Assembly: GCF_008831285.2 (NCBI RefSeq)
Contig: NC_045140.1
Location: 20,148,370-20,212,369 of the forward strand
Reading direction: 5' to 3'
From: Nymphaea colorata
Taxonomy: Eukaryota; Streptophyta; Magnoliopsida; Nymphaeales; Nymphaeaceae
Length of the DNA stretch: 64,000 bases
Shown: positions 19,555 to 31,784 of the stretch, one piece after another
How the letters are laid out: each line of letters opens with the position of its first letter
Numbering within the stretch: position 1 is the stretch's first letter
Translations under genes and position numbers: made by a program
Notes under the pieces: model-generated
Seen by the model: only the letters and a program-made list of their open reading frames with translations
The model's database searches: none
What the model was told of the DNA's origin: nothing

Positions 19555-22500
19555 TCAGTTATATCTCTCAACAGCATATGGATCATATTCCTCTTGTCCG
19601 TTGATGAATCCAACATCACCCTGATCCTGCACAGACAACCATGATACACATAACTAACAGGTTGTCAAACATAAGAATGTGTCACAAAGAAAGTCAAATG
19701 CTGACATAAGACAAGTAAGACCTCAGAGAATAAATTATGGGAACCATCAAAATGTGCTGCACCTAAAAAAGACAAAGGTAGAGATTTGCCTATGGATGTT
19801 ATGTTAAAGCCACTGATCGACATATGGCACGCTAACTTTCATCAGAGTAATACTAAACATAATCTAAATTCCATATGTATTCATGAAGTGGCATCTGTTT
19901 CTGAAATTACAACAAAAGAAAAGTGAAACAATTGGCTAATGCTAATACAACATCAGAATAACTACTAGAGAAACCAGAGAAAGATGATAATACGTATAAA
20001 TTCGTAAGACAGCCATTAGATGGTGCTCCAAAAAATTTGAAGGTGATCGCCATTTACATTAAGGAGGGATGACTTGATTGCCTCAAATCCCCCCATGCTG
20101 GTTATAACTTCAGGCAGGCTGCTCATTTCAGAGCAGATCAAGACTATGCCTGACGTCAGAGGAGAAAGACTAAACCAGTCTACAAATAAATAGTTCAGAT
20201 CACAATTCAACTGCAGGCAATTACCAATTTTAATCGAGAAACATACAAGTTGACTAAACCAGTCTAAGAATAATATTTTTTTACTCAGTTTGCCTCCCCA
20301 TTAATGAGCAATGGAATGCCTAATGAAGTGTTCCTTCCTGGACAGGACTGCTTACAATTATGTTTCATATCATGCCTTCCAAGTTTTTCCCTAGGATGGA
20401 AGTATAGAAACATGTCATAGTCCAACTGTTTTGGGCTTTTTGTTAAAAGTAAAGTTCCAAGTATTTCCTAATAAGAAGCAGAGTCACAAGTATTGGCAAT
20501 ATATCCAAAATATCATGGCAAAAACACCAAAAATAAGTGAAACTGTGAAAGAGAAAAGGAAAATATTGCGATCTTTTGAAAATATAACCAACAAAAAAAA
20601 TATCACAAAAACATCACAATATCACTGCAAAAATCTTCATGAGATTTCCAAAAATAATTTTTAATATAATTAATGTTTTTTTTTCCTTTTAACATCTTAA
20701 TAGCATTTTTAAATTTATGTCAATGTTCCTGTAAGAAAATTAGTAGAAAACTTATAGAAAATTATTTTCTATATTTTGTTTTTTTAGTTCTCAAGATTCT
20801 CCTGGTAAAAGCGAAATATCTGATTGTTAACCAAGAAAAACCTTGCCAATAAGAACTCAAAAATGATATCTTTGACCATGTTAAGAAATTAATAGTATGT
20901 TAAACAAATGATCTCCAAGATTTCCTAAACAAGTTATTATGAAGGCATGCATTATGCATATCAACAATCATATCTTGCTTGAGAGATGACTGATAAATTT
21001 GAAATTCTTTTGGATGCAAAAAGTTTTCTCTTTGATGCAAAAAGTTGAATTCACATATATTAACAATTAAAATCTACATGCCCAACACTTCTGACAACTA
21101 CAATTGTACCCATGTACATGGCAATATTGCAACTGCAACTGCGATCTTCACCCTTGACCTGTATATCTGTACAGTTCTGAGTCGGTTAAAATAACCATAC
21201 TAGCATTCTTGGCCTGGCCATTGTTATTAAAGGCTTAATAGTGAGTTGTGAATGAACAGTGGCGTTGCTATAGTTGGTGGATACTGGATAGGATCTCAAG
21301 TTGCAAGAAGTGATTCCAGCAGCAATTTTAGATACATTTGGTTCCTCTTTTTTCAGCTTGAGGTTGTGAGTCTAGGTTCCAAAACCTGAATCAAATAAGG
21401 CCTTAGTTGAGAATCAAGATCTGATTGTTGTATTAATTATGCCTGATGAAATGGAACCTTTTATAAGGTATGTGGTTAATGATGCAACCTATGAGCTTTT
21501 GAACAAAGAATAAATGATGATGGAAGCTCAGACTACTTACCACACCCTCAGCAATACATGATTAATAGCTAGAATGCAAATTTCTACCATTATCACCAGC
21601 TATAGCAGAAAAGCAAAGAGAAAGGTACCAATACAACAGACGTACATCACTTGAACAAGGAAGAATCATGTTACCCTTTTTAAAGCTGCATTGACCACAT
21701 CACCCAGACAATTGTAACCATTATCCTCAAACATGCCCGAGAACTTTGTTCTCCTTGAAAGGTGATTATCTATCTTCACTAGTCCATCGGCTAGCTGCTG
21801 AGTGTCAAATTGATTTATAGAGAATGGGTTACCCAAAGTTTCCTGACTACCCCAATCAAGATTAACCTTTCCATCCAAAGTACAATTAGTTTGTGCTGGA
21901 TATTGGGCACCATGAGCTATAAGGTGGTGATCTTGGAAAGTGGTATGTAAGGAGTTGGCATGGCCAGGCTTCTGTATGTTCCAATCTTGCTTCAATGCAG
22001 TGTTAAGATTCTGTGTCATACTTCCACCAGTAGGGCTTAAAGAGGAGAGCTTTGAAGCATAACCATTGCCCATGGAGAAATGTCTCATGTTTCCATCACT
22101 TGCAGTGGCCTGTGGCATAATTGGCTGTCTTCCAACTATTGAATTATGTGAAGTTGCTGCCAGGGGACTGCAGCCAGACAAATGAAGTGTGCTGGCATCT
22201 GCACATGAGGATTGCAACAAAATGTTGTTTCTAACACCAGCTGTCGAATGGTCATCGTCCTTCAAGGGTTGAGCCACAGGCAAAGCAGTTGAATATCCTG
22301 TTAACTGCACAGCATTCTGCCATGTTTTATTACATCTATCAAGATCAGGTATACGAGAACATACGCCAGAACTGACCTCAAAGTTTTCCCGATTGCTTGT
22401 GGATTGGCCATCCATTCCCCTATACTTTTCCCCATGCTGCTGCTGTTTTTGTTGTAAAAGCTGTAGCATCAGAGGATCGTCCGGAACATTAAGAAATGGG

Positions 22501-25114
22501 CTACTAAAAGTTCTGTTAGCCATTGCAGGAACACTGAAACTGGAAACATCTGATGGCTGATACTGGGAGCCTGAAAACGGTAACGAGTCATCAAGTAATG
22601 TAGTGGAACCACTAAGGTCGGGAAGGGATGATTTGCTCTGCAGGCGGTCAAGTTCCAATCTTGTGGGCAATCCCTGGAGTAAATTTGCATGCTGACTTCC
22701 AGGAAGAGGAATATGGTTTGACTTCCCCAATTCATCAAATGGATTTTTCAAGTTGCACATACGACCAAATTGAACCAACCCAGAACCAGAAGGGTTAGGT
22801 GCACTCATTGCCAAATTGCTACTAGAGTTTAAATTGCCTAGAGCTCTGGCTCCTTCTTGAAAAGATGAAAGTCTGGTATTAGAAAGCTGCCCAGTCAGGC
22901 CAAGGGAATGAAAATCTCTAAAAGTGCCCATGGAACTCATCGATACAAAAGAGGAATCTCTAACTCCTAAAGCAGCAGTCATATTTCCCTGCTGGTTTGC
23001 CACATTACTGATCCTTTTCAGGTAAAGCCTATATTTCTGCAATATTAACCATCATTGTTTGTAAGAAATAGAAGTTTGAAAATGTTTGTTTAGCAAAAAA
23101 TATAGAAGTAATAAAGTTATAAACTATGGTTACATTTGATTTAAAGGAATTTAAAATTTGCAGAGAGACGGGATAACAAGAAGGTATCTTTCCTGAAGGT
23201 GGCTTGCAACGTTTTCTCTTGTCAGCTTCTCAACATTCATGATATCAAGTATCCTCTTTGGAAAAGCTTCTGCTTCCACCAAAAAGAAACACATAAAAAT
23301 GGAAACCTGCATTGTAAATGTCCTATGTTTTAAAAGTACTGCAAATGCCAATTTTGCAAGAGCACTTACTATCTATTCCCAATTGATTCACAGCAGCAAC
23401 AAATTTCTGATGCAACTCTACAGACCAAACCACCCTTGGTTTTTTCTGTGTCATCTGGTCCTCATTTTCATTGCCATTTTCCTCTTCATCATCATCATCT
23501 TCTTCTTCAATGTTTCTGTCTCTTCGTTTCTTAGCTAATTTGCAGTTTATATGTGCCTGTCCTACCACATTGTGCCCCTGTGCACCATCAGTACCATGGG
23601 AAAATTTGCTATAATCATCATCATTGTCCTTCTTTCTGCGATCTTTAGACCCCACTTTCTTCTTTCTGACCACATGTTGCCACATGTTTCTAAGCTCCTC
23701 TATGCGGATTGGTTTCAATAAATAATCACAAGCTCCATGAGTTATGCCCTTCATAACAGTGCTAGTTTCACTGTTGACAGACATCACTGCAATGAAATGT
23801 TGATGCAACAAAAAGCAATTAATCAGCAAAGGAAATACCAGATAGAAGCCCCAATAAAAGTTTAAAATTTAACAAATAAGAGAAAAATCCTTTCCCATCC
23901 TTCAAGGAGAGAATAGAGGCTATGTCAAATGAAGTTGCGTAGGCAGTGAACAAAGGTGGCGGTGGAAATTTTTCTTTGTTTTTCTTCCATAGTCACCTTC
24001 CCCTATAGCAGACTGCACACTTGCAGGGATCGGTAGATAAGACCTTTGAGGTCAACATGACAACAAGCAAACATCCAAGCCGAGTGTTCAGCTCATGACA
24101 TACGTTTAGAATGATGAATGTCACAAGAGGCCCCATGCCGGTGAGCGTATCCTTTTGTGGGAAAGTGAGCAAGCAATAAGATTATGTGGGATAAGCAGTT
24201 GTCATCTAGGACTAGAAAGCACAAGTGATAGAAGTGCAAAAGAGCTTGCTGTATCGATGTTCATATAAAACATGAGATGAGGTAGACTAAAAATGGATGT
24301 TATAAGTTTATAACCAAATTCTGGGACCAAAAAATGAGAAATTGAGGCTGAAATACTTGTTATCAAGTTCAAGTATACAAGCCAACTAACAAGATATGAA
24401 AAAAATATACAGAAAATGAGGACAATATCATGGAGGGAATAAGGAACAATCAGGTACATACTTATCACAGGGAGGTCCATTTCTAGCCCTATGAGCTCCA
24501 AGAGTTTGAAACCATCCATATCAGGCATGTGCACGTCGCTTAAAACAAGATCGAAACCATCAGGGTTTTCCCTCAGCAACTTCAAAGCAGTGATCGCCTG
24601 GGAAGTCGTAGTAACTGCGAGGGTAAAAATCACGGTTCAGAAACCAATCAGATGCCTAATGTATCATTCAGAAACCACACAAACCAAACGCCTCCGATTC
24701 TGAAAATAGAAAAAAAAAACCGCCAAAATTTTTCAGGGGAAGAAAAAGCCATTTAATTCATTCACAAGAATGTCCATTAGTCATACCAAAATAACAAATT
24801 CAAGTAACACGAATCATACACGACAGAGCTATGGTCTTTAATATTTATCAACAGAGAAAGTAAATCCACAGAGGGAGAGAGAGAGAGAGAGAGGCCACGG
24901 GTAACGGATTTATCTTCAGAAGATCAAAGATCATAGCTAGTTCTTAAGACATACAAGGGCGCAACCAGAAAGAAGACCAACCATGATACTGGCAGAGATG
25001 CAGCAGACTTTCCAGCAGTTTCAGGCATGTGGGGTCATCATCAACAGCAAGAACCCGCATACCAACAGGAAAATCATCGTCCTTCTCACTCCCCGGGCAA
25101 TCCTCTGCAGTCAT
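19555..25114 (-). CDS. ARR12-like: Type-B response regulator (ARR10/ARR12-like GARP transcription factor)
   Basis: Six exons (24982-25114, 24462-24614, 23370-23786, 23193-23269, 21675-23036, 19555-19626) give 737 residues. In cytokinin signalling such proteins take a phosphate from His-phosphotransfer proteins and switch on target genes in the nucleus. The receiver domain has the acidic pocket DDD at 25-27, phospho-acceptor D71 in [13 protein letters not shown] and K120 in YLLKP. An acidic linker ([12 protein letters not shown]) and basic runs lead to the GARP/B-motif ([15 protein letters not shown] ... [18 protein letters not shown], 210-268). [10 protein letters not shown] and [14 protein letters not shown] point to the ARR10/ARR12 clade. 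The C-terminal part is Ser/Asn/Gln-rich, as usual for the activation region. Start chosen at MTAEDCPG, next to the receiver; upstream in-frame codons look like leader. Oddity: intron 4, between SHLQ and KYR, has GA instead of GT at its 5' end; all other introns are GT-AG. A truncated copy lies at 33390-35712. Confidence 0.93.
20485..20890 (+). repeat. Dispersed AT-rich repeat, copy 2, inside the ARR-B last intron
   Basis: Same family as 8617-8945 (see there); inserted antisense to the gene in the 2-kb last intron of the response regulator. Slightly longer than copy 1. Confidence 0.5.
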
Positions 25115-25406
25115 CCTAGTTATCCTTCCACAGCACCAAACTTCGCCTGGAAGCTCTTTCTCTCTCTCTCTGCACAAGGAACGAAACGTTGCTCTTCCTG
25201 TGCTTCCAAAAACCCCCAGATAATCCACCACCCAAGAAGCAGATATAGTGTCACAATGCAAACAAGCAAACCAGCACGCCCCAACAAAAGAGGAGAACAA
25301 CCAACAGAGGGGGAAAAGGGGACAGGAGAAATGGGTCTCTCTGCTACCAAGGGAAGCTAGCTACATGCATAAAAAGAAAAAGGCTGAGTCTATGAAACGT
25401 GGACAG

Positions 25407-25443
<37 letters not shown>

Positions 25444-27280
25444 TCTAAACTCTATAACCGAAGCACAGCATGAAAAATGAGAAAATCCATCCTTATCTTT
25501 GTGACTGATCACTTTGCCTAGTGTGGCAAAGGGCAGAAAAACGCATGGAAAGTGGAAACCTGGGATCTAGGAGGTAGCTTAGAGAGAGAAGCAGACAGAG
25601 AGAGAGTAGGCCTTCTTTTGAGCAATACTTTATGTTGGGGCGTCAATTATTGACGTTTAAACAGGAGATTTGGTTTTGGAATGAGGAGAAACAATGTAAC
25701 AGCAAATCAGTGTCATTAATACACCCTGCTTTTGTAAAATTTATGCTCTGCCTTTTCTCTCTTTGTTGCCAATATGGAGATCTCATCAGTCTCGGCCCGA
25801 GTTGGAAATAAGATCCGAGTCTTCTTCTCCTGTTTCTATCCACTCTGAACACTCATTAACTCCCAAACTAATAATAAACCTGGACTCGCCAGAGCTTGAG
25901 GGACTCATACATCCTCCTCCTCTGAGCAGTCAATTCCCTATACAATTTTATTCATACTGTGTTTGTTTTTGTGTAAAAGTGGAGACAGGGAGAGACGATT
26001 CCGAGGTGAGAAGAAGCGAGACGGTTCGGTGAAAGGCGGAACGGGAAAGAGTGGGGGGAGGGATCATTCGCGGGGAGAACCACTCTGTCACCGCCACGTG
26101 TCAAAAGCTAACACATTTGTGCAGTCCCCGATGAAGATCTTCAATAAGAGGAGAGAGAGAGAGAGAGAGAGGGAGGGGCCCAGTGGAACGTTGACAGGTC
26201 CATGCCCAGCCAACAAAAATTAATTTAAATTTTCAATAAAATAGAAACGTAAAAAACTGCAAGAAATATTAAAGAATTCCCCGAAATAATCCGATGAGAG
26301 AGAGAGAGGGAGGGAGTACGGAATACGAACCCCCACACACGAGCCAGGCTGCTGCCTGACACCGGCAGGGCCTGGATATTCTGCGGGCCCCACTCCAGCG
26401 CTGCCGTTAGAGAGAGAGAGAGAGCGGCAGGCGCGGGCGCGCGTGCACCAGCCGTGCTGAGAAAAGGACCGTGTAGGTGCGGGCTGGGTGTTTTATTTTA
26501 ATCGGGGCACATTTTTTTATTGGTTTTAAAATATTAATAGCGAGAGACCAACATGCCTTTTCTCCTTTCTGGTTTGTCTATGTATTTATTTATTTTTACT
26601 GTTGAAAAGCTGTAATATTCTCTAGTTTAGGATGGACGGAAATATTTAAAAATTATGGGTTTTCTTGTACTGACTTGACCACCGCTTTTGTTTGCTGACT
26701 TCTTGTTAACCACAATGTCACATGTGCTTCGGCTTCTTCACCTGTTTTACTTCCTCGCTTTTTCTCCTCTTAATTTTTAAAACTTCTTTTTCGTTCTCTT
26801 TGTGGTTTAATCGATGGGCATGGAGAAATCCTCTGAACCATATATTCACTCGGTAGATCTTCTCAAGGGAATCCAATCCAAGTACGTCCTTTTATTTATT
26901 AATTACTTATTAAGTTCTTCTTCTTCTTCTTCTTCCTTTTCTTTTTTAACAGTTAATGAGATTGGTGCTTCCCGAAGCATGGCATAGCAGAAAGGATAGT
27001 ATACAGTATACAGCGTAGAGGATGTTGCTGTAAGAACCACGTGATTGGCAATGGAAAAAAAGAAACGAGAGATTCAAAGGTTTCAATACCATCTGGTTGG
27101 TGTTCACAATCGAAGCAATTCAACGGTTCCAGTCAGGATGCAACTAAAAAGCGGCCATTCTTTTCGTTTTCAAAGCTTGATTTTCAGTAGGATCTGGTCA
27201 TGCAGCTTTGACTGCTGGTTTCTAAAACAGCCAAACTTTTGTAGGCTTCTAAGGTTCCTGCACGCAGTAAGAGATTCAAA
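25115..27280. other. 5' flank of the ARR-B gene, no other gene
   Basis: Contains the leader region with a long CT tract at 25409-25441, further GA tracts at 26149-26172, 26297-26309 and 26411-26424, and a GC-richer block (26330-26480). The part at about 26750-27275 is copied at 35830-36855, for example GAAGCATGGCATAG and GGTTTCTAAAACAGC. Open frames here are not preserved between the two copies, which argues against a gene. Confidence 0.55.
25409..25441. repeat. (TC)n microsatellite in the ARR-B leader/promoter
   Basis: Uninterrupted TC dinucleotides about 300 bases upstream of the ARR-B start codon. The decayed copy has a longer run at the corresponding place (35754-35805). CT tracts are frequent in plant 5' leaders. 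Confidence 0.9.
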
Positions 27281-27892
27281 GATGCAGGAATTCATAGATC
27301 TGCAAGATATTTCGGAAAGAAGGAAAAAAAAAGGTACCAACAACAGTGGCAGCCATGGCAATGATGCCAAGATGATGTAAGTGGGAGGAAGATGAGAGAG
27401 ATGCTATCTCAATTCATACATGAAATTTTCTCTAATAATTTAGTGAGGAAGGACAATTCTATCCTCTTCCAACTCCTCACATCTCTTCTGCAACAGTGCT
27501 TCCATGGAAGTGAGTAAAATGTTCAGAAAGCCATGAGCATTGAGTTGTCCTTTTTCAGGAGTAGTCCATGACAGCCATTATGTGCATAAGTGTGTGATTC
27601 ATTGATGAAGAGAATATCCTCTTTAGAGGAAGATCAGAATGTTGGTGGTGGGGGAAAGGGGGCTGCCTAGCTAGCTAGATCAGCTCCTTTTATTCTTGGG
27701 CAATTTTGTCTCCATTTGTTTTAATGATCTTTCACTCCAAGTGCAAAGGACCACAAAAAAAAAAAGCATCACAATCAGAAGGTCCTTCTTCTCTATTAAT
27801 TTGGGCCCACCATGCTGCAAACATGACCTTTCCTCTGTTTTCAGTTTTTAGATGAAAATAAAGTGGTCCTGAGCTCTCTCTCTCTTTCATGA

Positions 27893-28080
27893 ATTTCCTT
27901 TAGAGAGAAATATAATGTCTTTCTTTCTCTCTTGGGTCCGTTTGACAAGCGAAACAATATATAACTGTTTCAAGAATATGACCCGAATTTTCTTTAGAGA
28001 GAAATATAATGTCTTTCTTTCTCTCTTGGGTCCGTTTGACAAGCGAAACAATATATAACTGTTTCAAGAATATGACCCGA
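27893..28080. repeat. Near-perfect 94-bp tandem duplication
   Basis: Units 27893-27986 and 27987-28080 are identical apart from one base at the start (GAATTTCCTTTAG versus GAATTTTCTTTAG). Landmark: GGGTCCGTTTGACAAGCG in each. The near identity indicates a recent event. Confidence 0.95.
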
Positions 28081-29250
28081 AGAGTAGGTATAAAGGCCAA
28101 GACCCAACCCTTTCGAGGTTTCAACCAAAAGCTACCAAGTCTTTGGGGTTTTCCATACAATTCATTGGTGGTTGAAGTTTTGTGAAAACAAATTGAGAGT
28201 ACAAGAAAAAAAACAGTTCAGCGCACATTATAAAATAATTTTTTTTCTTTTCAAAATAATTTATAGTATTCAAGTGGTCAAAGAATTTTATTAAGAAAAA
28301 AAAAAAAAAGTAATATGGACCCTTCAAAATGGCTGCTGCACCTAAGTCGTGTTGACTTGGGCGCAGATGCGGCTTGCTTGCAATAGCAAACAATTTGCTT
28401 TCTTTCTTTCTTTTTTTTTTTCTATCATTGGTAAAGTCATAGCTTGTTACTTGGTAGTTCCTAATTTTTCATTGTTTGGTCGCATTCTTACTCGTACCTG
28501 TACCTATAGCTTGCATAATAGAGAGGACGTAGCTATTTCTACCTAACTTTGGCTAGTCAGTCACATTAATATTGTATTTGAATTTGAATTAAATGGGTAT
28601 TAATGAATCCAGCTAATTACTTTATTATGTGATTTGGGTATAACAAATAAAGCCGTTCTGGATCGGAATTTTCAAATCCGGGTTCAATCACATAGAGAGA
28701 GAGAGAGATGTCAATTGTCATTTGTCAATGCTCATAATCATTTGTTGGCCAAACTTTTCATGGGACATCATGACCAGGAAAAAATTTGCCCCATCCAGAA
28801 AGAAACAAAAGCAGTTTGTATAAGAAACCAAAAAAAAAAAAAAAAGTCCATGTCCACACCGCCACTTTTTTTTGGTGTCTCTGTTTTAGAAAAGTTGGGA
28901 TGAAAACGTCTGGGATTTCAGACTCCTGTTTGCGCCAAAGCATGGGAGTCTCCAGAGCGATAATTAATTAAGGGAACAGGACAAAGTTAGTACATAATGT
29001 ATGGATGATCTCACGAAAGGGAGCGTGCAGTTGTTAGATATTGTCTCACATTTAAATAAGAACAACAGGTTGATTATAAAATGCAATTTGATCCCAATTA
29101 ACTCAAGCCCTTTATAGTCTGAAAGAGAAAATTCGAATCTGGTGCTTTGTCGAAGCAATAATATTTGTGGAACCCAACACGAAGCATATTTAGCCTAACT
29201 TGTACAACCAATGTTCAATGTCTTAATTGCCCTTTGACGCCATAGTAGAG

Positions 29251-29251
<1 letters not shown>
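28081..29251. other. Intergenic, AT-rich, no gene seen
   Basis: Poly-A/T runs (28233-28250, 28296-28310, 28831-28846) and short GA runs only. No open frame with recognisable motifs on either strand. Confidence 0.4.

Positions 29252-29295
<44 letters not shown>
29252..29295. repeat. (TA)n microsatellite
   Basis: Uninterrupted TA dinucleotides of about 44 bases. Confidence 0.95.
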
Positions 29296-29297
<2 letters not shown>

Positions 29298-29379
29298 ACT
29301 TCATCGGCAGCCCTTGAAACCTTCAACGCCATTGCCAAATCTAGAGATGCCAATCGATCGAATTTGAATCAAATACATT

Positions 29380-29765
29380 GTTTACCATATTCGCTATCTC
29401 AGTTGTTCATATATTTGGATTCGAATTCAAATACGAATGAAGAAAAATTTATACCACATCTTAATCTGAATCTGAATTCATAGTTCGATTCTAGTCTAAA
29501 TTCGATTTTTAGATTACCATCAGAATCTGAATCCGACCTTTAAAATAAATTTAAGCTGCATTACTATATGTCGCTATGCAACTTTCAAGATGATGATATT
29601 GGACATAAGGTATTTATTTCAAGTTAACATTGAATTTGAATCTGAATCTAACTATGATTGAATGTTTACTAAAACCTATATCGAATATGAATCAAAACCG
29701 GAATCTGAACCCGATCAAACAGTCATTGCTTAAATTTGAATCTGATCCAATTCCTTAATTGGATA
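29380..29765. repeat. Degenerate GAATCT/GAATTC hexamer tract
   Basis: Dozens of near-hexamer repeats of the type AATCTGAATCTGAAT, GAATCCGA and TTCGAATTC spread over almost 400 bases. Similar tracts occur at about 16690-16800, 47195-47470 and 49720-49805. It looks like an old satellite-like or slippage-grown sequence. Confidence 0.5.
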
Positions 29766-29904
29766 TCAAATTTTTTTCATTACAGGGATATGAAGCCATC
29801 ACTGTACAACCAAAAAAGAAAAAGAAGGGCGTTAACGTAAAACTAAGCTGTTTCTAGTTGGACGTAACGCGACACATACATCCTCAACCATGTAGCCGCG
29901 CTAC

Positions 29905-30050
29905 ACAATGAGTTGAACCAATTCGAGCTTGAGTCAAAATCACTCAAAAGAACTCGAATTGAACTTAACATATCATCGAATTGAGGGGTCGATCCTGTTC
30001 TATGGAGCTCAGCTCAAGTTCAAACGACCTCGATTTATTTGAGTCCCATG
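29905..30050 (-). repeat. AGCTCGA-rich dispersed repeat, copy 2
   Basis: Related in inverted orientation to 5062-5200: CGAGCTTGAGTCAAA, GGAGCTCAGCTCAAG and GGTCGATCC blocks. It abuts the MITE that starts at 30070. Confidence 0.35.
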
Positions 30051-30069
30051 ATTATCATAATCCTCAAAG

Positions 30070-30231
30070 CAGTAGTGGAGTTACATGTGGCAACACCGGT
30101 CCTTGAAAATTTTTATTAGGAAGGAGATGGACCGTGGTCCAGCCACATATGGTGCCCACACCAAGCTCACGTCAATAGCCCAACCTACTAAGGTAAGCGC
30201 CCTTTCGATAAAATTTATAGCTCTGCCACTG
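30070..30231. mobile_element. hAT-type MITE (162 bp)
   Basis: The left end CAGTAGTGGAG and the right end, read inverted, CAGTGGCAGAG form imperfect terminal inverted repeats. They are flanked by CCTCAAAG (30062-30069) and CTTCAAAG (30232-30239), an 8-bp target-site duplication with one mismatch, the length used by hAT transposons. Too short to code for a transposase, so non-autonomous. Confidence 0.7.
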
Positions 30232-31784
30232 CTTCAAAGTCAATACTAAGACACTTACGAATAAAATGCAGAAGCGTTTAGCATGAGGTCTTCAAATTAA
30301 AAAGATCAAGAGCTTGATTCCGAGGTGCACCTCGCGGTATAATTTGACAAAGAGTTGATGCAATCCAACCTGCCGAGCTTGACTTTTTACATGCACACGC
30401 TTGCCTTGACTGCTATTCTTTAATATCTCCAAATTCAAAAGAGTACGCGCTCTTGGAACATGTGTTCTATTGCACATGCTTTAAGAATGCTGTGTTGTTG
30501 TTCCAGAAGAAATGATATGATTATATCTAAGAGCAACATTCATCATCATATCACGTTTTTTGTACAAGAACTTGTTGTTTTTGAGTTGGGTAGTCGATGA
30601 ACGTGTGCTTTTTTTGTTTAAGTATATATATATCCATGATGTTTTTCTTACCAAATGCAATTAAAAGGTCGCAAATTCATCTTCTCTCTATTGGCTATAT
30701 ACTAGCTCTTTTACATTCACTTCTGAAATAAAACGTTACTTTTTCTTTTCGAGTAAAACCAACTTTTTTTTGGACCAGAGCCGTCAAAGTTTGTGACATC
30801 AATGAATCAAAATCCCTCTTGCTCGTGTTGACTATTAAAAGTTAAATGGCTAGCTCACCAAAGTCTATTCCGTGTCTTTATTTATAAACTTAATGATGTA
30901 ATTATCATCCGATTATCGTCTCCATCGGTCAATTGCTTAATCAGCCTAACCGGTTAATTATGTATTTATTTATTCCACATAGTTGTGCTTTGAATAAGTG
31001 CTAACCACACCACCATATCAGGCGTGATTTTGCTGGATTAAAATATTGTTCCACTTCCTACGCCTCTCTTTTAATATGAAGCAAGCGATGACGTCCGACT
31101 CACTTTTGTGGTAGACATGAAGATCAAAGCAAAATTTTGGAAAAGAAAGCAGGTAGCAATAACCTAAACGATGCCAGCCACTGGAGTCTTCATCCACTGA
31201 AGAGAACTACACATTTTCCCTTTCCATTTGGAAGTTCATGACTATTCATAGTTTAGAGCCATCTAGTCCTCTTGAGATGTGCTTGACCTTGTGGATTGAG
31301 ACATGCAGATTCCTTTTTTGACTGTCTATTTGATTCGCGGATCAACAATTCTCGGAGTAGAGGCCCTGTTCTGCTGGTTTAACCTGCTGTACCTAAAGAA
31401 TAAAAATCGAACTGAAGAAATTGGTTTGCCCAGCAATGAGACTCAAATTAGTTTATTGTTGTCATTGTATGAGCAATGTATCTAAGAACGTAGTGATCTT
31501 TGTTAAACCTTTTGTTAAATATCTAAGTTTTGCTGGCTTACAATGATAAGTGTACTACTGGTAGTCTTTTTGCCTAACATCTTTGTAATAGCATGTATCA
31601 CTGTCAATATGCATGAGTAGGACGTATCATGAATGGATACTTAAAAGAGGACAGTTGCTAAACATGTGGTTGCTTAGGTCTGAAGGAAACTAATATAAAG
31701 CTGCTTGCAAGGGAACTACAAGCTGCTTTCCTTCTGTGTTATACCATGTTTTATTTCATAAGCAGAATTGCACAAGACCCACAT
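30232..31784. other. Intergenic, no gene seen
   Basis: Only short open frames without motifs. A small TA-rich run lies near 30625. No repeat structure found. Confidence 0.4.

Noticed and set aside
22469-22738. 89-codon frame on the same strand as ARR-B exon 5
   Set aside because: Out-of-frame shadow of the real exon, which is conserved in the family frame.
27045-27380. 111-codon open frame in the 5' flank of the ARR-B gene
   Set aside because: The duplicated counterpart near 36650 does not keep the frame, and no domain is recognisable; likely chance.
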